Shown here one piece after another: positions 56,489 to 64,000 of a DNA stretch of 64,000 nucleotides. Source of the DNA: Macrocystis pyrifera (lineage: Eukaryota; Sar; Phaeophyceae; Laminariales; Laminariaceae); NCBI GenBank assembly GCA_031763025.1, contig JASSKH010000026.1:6540934-6604933 (forward strand). Direction: 5' to 3'. The notes beneath the pieces were generated by a model that ran no database searches, was not told the DNA's origin, and saw only the letters and a program-made list of their open reading frames with translations. The stretch's first letter is position 1. The number at the start of each line of letters is the position of its first letter. A program made the translations under genes and the position numbers.

Positions 56489-59400
56489 CTACCGAGCGAG
56501 GAGGCAGTGGAGGGGAGGGGGGCGGGGAAAGTGACAGGCTGAGGTTTCATCGGGTGAAGCCAAAACTGCTGCCAACTCACAGCCACCAGTCAACCGGAAC
56601 ATCTTTTCGAGAACAGAACCTCGGTCCCAACAAACCTATTGTTTCGTGGGCCATTCGGCGTCGGTCGGTCGGTCGCCCGGTCGGTTGCTGCGGCGAGACC
56701 TCGAAAGGCGGCCTTAATACCATTCGATGATGTAACGGCGACGTGACGGCAACCAGCCGCCTTTTCACACAATCAAGCCACCCTGCCGTCATCCGGTGCA
56801 CCCCATGCGGGCACTCGAAGGCGTAACATCGAGCTTGTTTGGCGAGGGGGAGGGGGGGGGGGGGGGGGGGTCCAACATCATCACAAAAGAACGAAAAAAT
56901 ACGCCGACGACATGGCTCACAATTAAACAACTGAACCAGTCGACGTAGACAACTGTGTTGCATTGCCCACAAAATGATTTTTTAGGGGCAATCAAGAATG
57001 CGAATATTATTGAAACCGGGGTTTGGCAGAGATCAGCCCCACAGAGGGTCTTTTGAGGCACTCTTCACGGTCACCGTGCTGCCCACTGAAGGCCCCAAAT
57101 GGCACAGGACGTTCAGAGGAACTCAATCAAGTCATGATAGAGCCTGTTCTGTGGCTGGTTGGCGCTTGGCCGTCCTAGGCTTGGATAAATTCTGTTCATC
57201 GCAGCTTCAAGCAAACGGCAGTTTCGGTCGAGGCAATTGCGCCGCCCGATTAGGCCATTTTCACGGCCGAGGTCCGACTCGAAGACCTTCACGAAATTGA
57301 CCAGATTTCCGTGTGTGTGCTCGCATACAGCCAGTCATGTCATTTCCGCCTTGCGAAATTAGGGATCGAACCTCCAGCTGCCACGGTCGACCTGAGAATG
57401 GTGCCTAAAAAATCACCAAAAACATGCACAAAACGGCCATCCTGCTCTCGCTTGTGTCGAAAGTCGAAACACGCTAATGAACTCCGTTTTCTGTCCCGAT
57501 GCATATGCAGACACGTGCTACGTGCTGGCCTTGCTAATATAGCAGCTACTGTATCCTTGGGAAGAGCAGCGGCAGAGCGACGGAGCATGTTTTAGGCTTC
57601 TGTTGCCGGGCTTAGACCTACCCAAATATCATACTGAAAAAACCGCTACTAAAAAATTGCAAAGGAAACTGGCACGTGCGAGTATGATACGAGCATATTT
57701 TTTTCCAGCAGCCAAACATATACTTGACTCCAGTACAAGAATATCAAATTCAAACGCCTGGAACCATATTTTTTGCCCATTTTCAAACTTCAGCGACGAG
57801 GTCCGACTGCAAGCAGGGCACGGAAACTGCTGCCGCTTTGCCACCGTCACGGAAGTGCACCAAGGAGTCCATATCTGCCTTGCCAAATATTGGATCAATG
57901 GAAAAGTTTTGAGATAGAGCAGCAAAACGAAATATCGGTGACGAAAAAAAAAAAAACGAAAGTAGAGGTGCTTCCAGGCATTTATTTGATAGTACAATTG
58001 GCCAAAATGAGTTTTTTTCGTGGGCAATGCTACATACGGGCGGTGCATTGTTCGGGGTGTCGGCTAGAAACAATTTTTTCATAGATTATTGCAGCAGCCA
58101 TTTTTTTTCAGCGGGTCAGGGCGGTCCTAACGGGGAAAAAAAAAACGAAAAAAAAAAAAACGAAGAGCAGAACTACTGTAAAGAGCACGTGAGTTTTATT
58201 GGTCAAATTAAAAAATTAGAAGTAAGAGATCCCGATACCTCCGTTTTCACATTTCGTTTTTTTTTTCAAGTCCCAGGACCTTGAAAAAAACAAATGGGTG
58301 CCAAATAAACGAAATATGGGATACCCAAGGTCCAAGAGGAACACAGGAGGAGCTTCAAGCGTCGGGATGAAGTTCCGATAAAGTTTCTAAGACCGGTTGG
58401 CAAGCGCACGATGGCCGAGGTAGTGCATGTGGCTGCCACGCGGCTTGTCTACTGACGGCGCGAGCATATATACGTACGGGTAGGGAATCACCATGGGGTG
58501 CCCTCGCAAGAAACCGGGGGATCAGGAAGTGGCTGTGGCGGTATATTTTTCGACATGAGTCCCACTCAACATTCAAACGTCTGCCATCGAACAGCGATGG
58601 CCGATACACAAGTTCTAGAGCACTCAGGAGGGAGCGGGTTGGACCACGAGAACCGCCTGCTGTGGAGGGTACCTCACGTGTGCGAGTTGTGTCTATCCAC
58701 CGTCGCTGTCGAGCGCTATCGCCGGGAATCACGTGTTGTGGCGGTTGAGTCATTCTGAAAAATTGCACCGCGTAAAAATTCGACTCGGCTTCTTCTTTTT
58801 GTTTCGTTTTTTTTTTTTTCGTTTTCAGCCTGGTGTTTTGTACGAAAAACGAAAATCTGTTCGTTTCATTTCGTTTTTTTATTTCGTTTTTTTTTGCCCC
58901 CGTTAGGACCGGCCCTCAACTCTTTTAGGACTACAAAAGGGTTAAGGGCTTCTGAGGTGCAACCTTTAGACACAGTAGTTGAATCCCTATGGTTGATGGT
59001 ACCTGTAACCAGAGCATACGGTATTTAGGGTTCCGCGCCTGTTCCGCGAAGCACAACGTGAGCTGGAAAGCATGGTGTGCTCACGCGCCGCAGGCGTGTA
59101 GTGAAACCCGCCCACAGCGGGGGGGGGGGGGGGGGGGAGAGTCGCCGTATATAGGGGGGGAAAAAAAAAAAGGTGACAATCACGTTGATATACTCCCAAA
59201 AACGACTCAAGAAAGCGTGTCAAGACACCTATTAATATTAATAAAACCAATAGTTTTTTTCGACCACAGCGAAAACATAATGGCCTCAATCATCTCTATG
59301 TGCCAGAACGTGCTGCGCCAACAGGGGCTGAATTCCAACCCGGAAGTTGCGCCAGCGCAGCAACCACTTCATGCCCTCTACCAGGCTACCGGTAACCGTT

Positions 59401-60302
59401 TTGCGGCCTTTGCAGCAAGGCGGGCATATTTGCTGTCATCGCCGGTTTCAGGCGTGTAGTCCTTGCCGTCACCGGCACCAGCAGTATTGCGCAGGAACGG
59501 AAAAGGAAGCTGGTTTTCAGACCAAAGCCTCTCACAAGTTTGCGCACCCCTTCTTATCACACCCCTAGTGGTCGACACCCTTACTACTATCACACCCTCT
59601 TGTTATCAGGCCATCTACAGTCTGACCGGGATCTATCAACGCTCCTTTTAGCAAATCGTTACTACCGTTATCACCCCCCCCGGTACCACACCCCCTAGCT
59701 GCGGGGCTCCCGTGCATGTTCCTTACCACAGAGAATGCGTTAAATAGCACACACACACACAGCAGCACGCCCGGTGGTATCAGTATAACAGAAATGTTTT
59801 CAAATGACAAAAAAAAGTTATCACCGGGGTGTGCTTCCTTTCGGTTACACTACACAGCAGTAGTACCTTGGTACTACTGGTTACTGCGGTTGTAGACACA
59901 GCAGTAGTACTTGCTGGATATATATCTAGATGGGCAAGTTTTGAAAAACGAGCTCACTTCGCCCAAAAAAGGGCCTCAACGTGCGTTGCCAGAAGGAGCA
60001 GCACCTGATGAACTACAGCAGTACTTGGTACAAGCAGTTCGTACCAGAGGAAGAGTTACTCGCACTGATATTTTTTATATATTTGGGAGCTTCCGCACCA
60101 ACGAAATCCAACGCCGATACTCTCTCCACACAGAGGAAATCGACACTACCCTCGCGACTCTGTGCTCCACCCTCGTGCACCCCACTACAACGACAGCAGC
60201 AACTTGGATGTACTCATTGTGGCTTACAGGAGGGAGTGGACGCAGTAAGCGCCCAATATCTTGCCCTAACTTCGTCCTATCGGGCCCTCCTACCACGCTC
60301 AC
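56489..60302 (-). other. intron 1 of the CLASRP homologue (3.8 kb)
   Basis: It holds a G-run at about 56850-56870, a TIR element at 58.1-58.9 kb, another G-run at 59119-59136 and two short coding-like frames of unknown meaning. One is on the plus strand at 59280-59457 (MASIISMCQNVLRQQGLNSN) and one overlaps it on the minus strand. Diverged gggcaatgc/tgggcaatg-containing text near 56965 and 58020 hints at a further repeat pair. Confidence 0.55.
58118..58916. mobile_element. non-autonomous TIR element, about 0.8 kb
   Basis: The ends are inverse copies: agggcggtcctaacgggg then A-rich text on the left, and, read inward from the right, agggccggtcctaacggggg then A-rich text. Both arms continue with aaaaaacgaaa repeats. 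No transposase is encoded. A related terminus, gggccggtcctaaggg, occurs alone at 61760. Target duplications could not be settled. Confidence 0.75.
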
Positions 60303-60371
60303 CTTGTTCTCCTTGGCATGTCTGCGAAGCCACTTGTCATGCTTCCTGGCCTCGTAGTAATAGTCCGCCAT
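60303..60371 (-). CDS. CLASRP: CLASRP homologue, exon 1 (start codon)
   Basis: The gene encodes a splicing regulator of the SWAP/CLASRP family, which in animals binds CLK kinases and acts in the nucleus on alternative splicing. Exon 1 reads MADYYYEARKHDKWLRRHAK then ENK and ends at donor AAG|GTGAGC. The HEARKHERKLR start of animal CLASRP is clearly matched by YEARKHDKWLRR. The ATG at 60371 is the only sensible start; upstream sequence is AT-rich with stops. The recognised protein (exons 1-9) is about 430 residues, shorter than animal CLASRP because the C-terminal SR-rich part lies in or beyond the gap. Confidence 0.9.
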
Positions 60372-60736
60372 AATATTTAAGGCCGGGTCTTAGGCGGGCG
60401 GTAGAGCCGAGAGAGGAGCGAGAGAGCCTGCTCTGCTACTCGCAGCATAAAGTCTCACGAGGAGTTCACTCATAATTCGGAGGCATTACGCCATGTGCTT
60501 CAAATCTACTATTATTATTATTATTACAGCAGTTATTAACAGGAAGGATTCCACAACTGAAGTACCACCGACCACAGCGCTGCGTTCGCTGTCGCCAGCA
60601 CACCACACGGGAGCTATTCACCCACACCCACGCTATTCACTATCCGCCTGGGCCTCTATACCCCGCTGCACAACCCATAGCTCCGCAGCCCTACAACCAC
60701 CAGCGCTGTTCGTGCGTGCATCGTGCGCACCAAGAG
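60372..60736. promoter_or_regulatory. putative bidirectional promoter region
   Basis: The 365 bases separate the CLASRP start (minus) from the start of a small membrane-protein gene (plus). There is no clear TATA box; aatatttaaggcc lies right at the CLASRP start. If the plus gene has an upstream exon, its promoter would lie elsewhere, since a splice acceptor-like ttattaacag at about 60542 precedes an open frame leading into its first Met. Confidence 0.4.
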
Positions 60737-60841
60737 ATGGATGGTCTCCCCCTGGATGTCATTCTCGTCGTAACGGGAGCCATCGTCGCTGTGGTCATGC
60801 TGGTGGCCTTCATCTTTAAAAAGCTGGGAGGTGGCAATCAG
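60737..60841 (+). CDS. small single-pass membrane protein, exon 1
   Basis: From ATG at 60737 the exon encodes MDGLPLDVILVVTGAIVAVV then MLVAFIFKKLGGGNQ and ends at the canonical donor CAG|GTGAGC. Residues 7-27 form an uninterrupted hydrophobic helix followed by KK, consistent with an N-out, C-in single transmembrane segment near the N-terminus. I do not recognise the family. The frame is also open upstream (PGPLYPAAQPIAPQPYN) back to an acceptor-like site at about 60542, so a longer N-terminal part is possible. It is divergent from CLASRP. Confidence 0.6.
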
Positions 60842-61304
60842 GTGAGCGTAGAGCTCTAGACTATATGGTCTATGTGGGAACCAACATTGCATCCTATGCG
60901 GTGTCATTCGTTCGATAGACGGGAGAGGTCTAGGGCTAAACGCACCTACTATAAGAACGCACTTCTCTAATAATGATAATTAATGTAGTTGCGAGTTGCA
61001 GTTGCTCTAATCGCGTGTTTGGGCAGAGGGCTTGGCAGAACGCTGCATGTGATGGCCGCCGGCACTGCTTCTGCAGCGTGCCAGATAAATTAGCGACGTC
61101 AACATATGCATGCTGTGCCCTTCCAGCCTTGTATATACCTAGTAGATGATACGGGCATGGATGTACTGGTGCGCGATAGATAGATCTTACTACATCTCTG
61201 GACGAGACGACATGTCGCCTGCTCTGCTTCGTTCGGATCAGAGTTGCGTACGAGTAAGTCGTACCAGGCAACGAGTCCGAGTCTCTCCGCAGTTGCAGGT
61301 GCAG

Positions 61305-61388
61305 GTTGATTTCGGAATTGGGAACGATTTTGCCGAGGACAGACAAGAACGGTCGGAACGCGGAGCGTGGCGTATGCCTACAGAGTAA
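61305..61388 (+). CDS. small single-pass membrane protein, exon 2
   Basis: After acceptor GGTGCAG, in phase 0 with the donor at 60841, the exon encodes VDFGIGNDFAEDRQERSERG then AWRMPTE and a TAA stop. The product of both exons would be 62 residues: a short lumenal N-terminus, one membrane helix and a charged cytosolic tail. The tail is highly charged (AEDRQERSERG), as is common for such micro-membrane proteins. Intron length is 463 bp. Phase match, canonical sites and the immediate stop support the model; there is no family match to confirm it. Confidence 0.55.
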   Translation, partial: VDFGIGNDFAEDRQERSERGAWRMPTE

Positions 61389-62385
61389 CTGCGTCAAGCT
61401 CCTATCTGCACTATTAATTAATAATACAACACATATATGCATGCACCTCAGAATAACCGCCAACGCGGCAGTAAGCTTTCATGCGGTTATTAATAGGAGC
61501 TTGGCCAGTTACTGCTGCAGGAGCATTTGGCACGCTCCTCATACCCACCAGTCCCACTGACGACCGACTTTCTGGAGATTTTTAGTTTATTCCTGGTACC
61601 CTGGTATACCTTATACCTGGTATACCTTTAAGGCCGCGGGGATCGATCAGGCCACGAATTGTGTAGTCAAGAGACGTGTTTCATTTTTTTAATTACGTGG
61701 ATAATCCAGTCACGGGTTTCCTAACGAAGAGGACTTTGTTCAACGTCTCGCCGCTATTTGGGCCGGTCCTAAGGGCGTGTCCAAACAGAATCGAAAATCG
61801 AAATCGAAAAAGAAACGAAGTAAACAATGCGCTGATTGGTCCCTGGCCCAAACATGTTCCCTTTCGTTTTTTAGGTTCCGAGAAAATGGACGATTTACGA
61901 CCCAATGTCAAAATAAAAAAGTTGACGGCTGGAAATCGAGAAGCAAATCGAAACAGGAACAGCAACAATTCAGCGCGTCCTACTGGTCACCACGTCAAAA
62001 ATATCACATCAGGACATCAGGACCGTTGTACACAGCATCCAACCCACAGCTACTGTAGCATGGCAACACAGCCGCACAGACCCCCGTAAACAGCCAGCAG
62101 GCGAACCACAACACCAGCCCCGACGTTCTGTTGCCTTTGTTTCCCGTCATTCAAGGCAAAGCGAACATAGTTTGAGGAAAATCCAGGATGATGCCCTCGA
62201 GAACGAGGTCGGAAGTTCGTTCTCAGTACAATTTCAAGTTTGATCCCGGGCGTCAACGTTTTTTTTTCGCGCCACCACCTCCATGGGAGGCCCAACGACG
62301 TCCCGGAATCAATCCGTCGCGTTTGCCTGCTTTTGTGGTGGATCTGTGTTGCCGAGATCTAGATTGCCGGCATGTATGCACAGCT
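61389..62385. other. no recognised gene
   Basis: It contains a TACCTGGTATACC cluster at 61595-61628, an isolated gggccggtcctaaggg terminus at 61760, and A-rich text (atcgaaatcgaaaaagaaac) next to it that resembles the arms of the TIR element at 58.1 kb. No exon was recognised. Confidence 0.45.
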
Positions 62386-62389
62386 GCGA

Positions 62390-64000
62390 ACGCCCAAGTA
62401 GTATATTGCCAGTTCAACTTCCTCATGTCTCTATTTGTCTTGAGTGGGTGCATTCCCGGTTCTGCTCTTAATACTGTATTACTAGTCGTACTTGAGCATC
62501 TTAGGATTTTTTCAGCTGCTGTCATTTGTACTGTTTCCAACTATTTTACGAGTTTCGCGTTCCCTTCCCGTACTTGTCCTGCATATTCTAGCTTCGGTAC
62601 TATCACATTCATCAGGATACATCTCTTAGTCCTAGTGTCAAGGTGCGAGTCTGTTAGGATCGCATCCATCTTGCCTACTTGTGCCTTACCCTTTCCTATT
62701 ACTTTTGCTATATGTGTATCCAAGAGCAGTCTTTTGATATCTCTGCGCCAAGGTATGTATACTGGTCTACGATCGGCAAGTCATCTTCTCCCCACTTCCA
62801 ACTGAAATTTACCGGGTTTACCTTATCTTCGTTGCAAACAACTACTGCGCATTTCTTGACGTTCGCCGTCACCCTCCATTTCCTGGTGTATTCTAGCGCC
62901 TTCTCCATTTGTTTCTGCAATCCTTCGGGTGTTTCTGATATCCCAACAAAGTCATCCGCAAACATCAATCCCGATACCGCATCTTCCTCTACCGTGACTC
63001 CCTGCCTTGCTCCCTCGACTGCTACTATCAGGTCGTTAATATATATCTTGAATAAGTTAAGTGACAACGTACATCCCTGTGCAACTCCTTGTAAAATATC
63101 AACATACTTCGATGTTTCCTCGTCCAGCATCACAGCACTTGTCGCACATTCCGTCATATTTTTTCATCATTCTTCACATCTTTCCTCTGATGCCTATTTC
63201 CCACAGTTTTTTCCACAATCAATTTCTCCGTACTGTGTCGTAGGCTTTCTGCACATCTAGAAACAAACAGTACGTTGTTAGTCCCGCGTCTTTCCTACCT
63301 TGAATAGTCTTACCTAAGGTGTACACATGGTCTACGCAGCTACGGTTTGGCCAAAACCCTGCTTGCCCTTCGCTTATTTTGTCTTCATTCTCCATCATCG
63401 TTCCCTATCGTTCAAAATCTTCCAAAATGTTTTGCCTACTGTGCTTAGTAGCGTTAGCCCTCTATAGTTCCCCGGGCTAGCCTTATCTCCTTTCTTGAAT
63501 ATGTTTACTACTACTCCTTCTCTCCACCTCCTAGGTGCGTACTCGTTTTTCCATATCCAATTATACAACGTAGCCATCATGGTAAGCATTCCTTCTCCCC
63601 CATACTTTATCAATTTATTCACTATTTGGTCTGCCCCTGCTCCCTTTCTATTCTTAAGTTTAGCGACACACTTCTTTACTTCTTCCCTTGTGAACTCTCT
63701 CTGTACCACTGCTGTTTTCCCTTTCTGATGTATCTACGTTCGCCTCTGCGCACGCGTTGATTTCCTTCTCGAACTCTGCGTCGAACGTTTCGTTGGCTGT
63801 GGGTGTTCCTAGCTTACGGTAATGCTCTACTAGTACTTCCCTTTTCCCCTTTGAACTAACCATTTTACCGTTCTGTGCTCTTGGAGTAGCTATTCCCGTG
63901 TCTGCCTCTCCTGCTTGTTTGCCAAGTATCCCTTTTATCCCTACCCACATCTGCCTCATCCCGCCCTCAAAGTCTCCATTCGTTTTATTTACTACGTCTT
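62390..64000 (-). mobile_element. non-LTR retrotransposon (LINE), reverse transcriptase part
   Basis: Reading from the right edge leftwards on the minus strand, a LINE ORF2 is present from before the RT domain to its C-terminal part. It is open-ended at the window edge and broken into several frames. Together with the endonuclease fragment at 7.5-8.7 kb it shows that an APE-type LINE family has been active in this genome. Confidence 0.9.
62450..63959 (-). pseudogene. LINE reverse transcriptase, frameshifted
   Basis: Motifs in order on the minus strand: GADQIVNKLIKYGGEGML (about 63640-63590), SPGNYRGLTLLSTVGKTFWK near 63480-63420 (RT motif 1-2), then in another frame ISEGQAGFWPNRSCVDHVYT and CLFLDVQKAYDTV near 63380-63235 (motif with catalytic Asp), then MFADDFVGISETPEGLQKQM near 62975-62915 (the FADD catalytic box), and QYTYLGAEISKDCSW near 62765. 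A thumb-like segment DTRTKRCILMNVIVPKLEYA follows at about 62640-62580. Frame changes near 63400, 63160 and 62715 and in-frame stops in 63235-63160 mark it as inactive. Confidence 0.92.

Noticed and set aside
1..64000. CRISPR arrays, prokaryotic operons, rRNA genes
   Set aside because: Direct repeats present lack the equal-length unique spacers of CRISPR. Genes are spliced with GT-AG introns, and no rRNA-like sequence was seen.

Overview
This is eukaryotic, intron-rich and repeat-rich genomic DNA of intermediate GC content, with one 100-base scaffold gap. Very long C and G homopolymers (up to 54 bases), CAG/TAC-rich simple sequence, decayed Ty3/gypsy, Ty1/copia and LINE copies, and small GT-AG exons separated by kilobase introns fit a photosynthetic stramenopile, most likely a brown alga. 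That assignment is inference; no rRNA or organelle marker is present to settle it.

Three host genes could be assembled from spliced exons. (1) A minus-strand gene for a thioredoxin-fold, DsbA-like protein has exons at 35.86-35.60, 14.21-14.05 and 11.91-11.58 kb, so its first intron is about 21.4 kb and full of repeats. (2) A minus-strand homologue of the splicing regulator CLASRP (SWAP-type DRY_EERY N-terminal domain) runs from 60.37 kb down to at least the gap at 44.97 kb. Nine exons are supported, a tenth runs into the gap, and phases agree at nearly all junctions. (3) A plus-strand two-exon gene at 60.74-61.39 kb would encode a 62-residue single-pass membrane protein. It is divergent from CLASRP across a 365-bp shared promoter region.

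The rest is mobile or repetitive. From left to right: a decayed Ty3/gypsy element (0-3.9 kb); a 75-bp AT-rich tandem array (6.2-6.7 kb); a 5' LINE fragment with endonuclease (7.5-8.7 kb); a 275-bp satellite array (8.9-10.05 kb) with an inverted sister array at 33.96-35.56 kb; short duplications (14.7 and 17.6-18.6 kb); small TIR elements (20.7 kb, 58.1 kb and an 864-bp hAT-type element at 22.96 kb with a natural empty site at 28.2 kb); interstitial telomere motifs (20.9 and 21.9 kb); a decayed copia element (39.7-41.4 kb); a broken Q-rich/P-rich gene (42.6-43.6 kb); minisatellites and a fold-back structure (45.1-46.5 kb); a dispersed roughly 570-bp repeat tied to poly-G tracts (10.3, 47.1, 50.6, 53.9 and 54.7 kb); three copies of a tRNA-derived SINE (16.6, 44.1 and 49.1 kb); and a LINE reverse transcriptase at the right edge (62.4-64 kb, minus).

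There is no operon-like or pathway grouping. The functional theme is nuclear pre-mRNA splicing (CLASRP) plus two small membrane or secretory proteins, embedded in transposon debris. Many introns of the real genes are built from these repeats; one splice acceptor follows directly on a 27-base pure C run.
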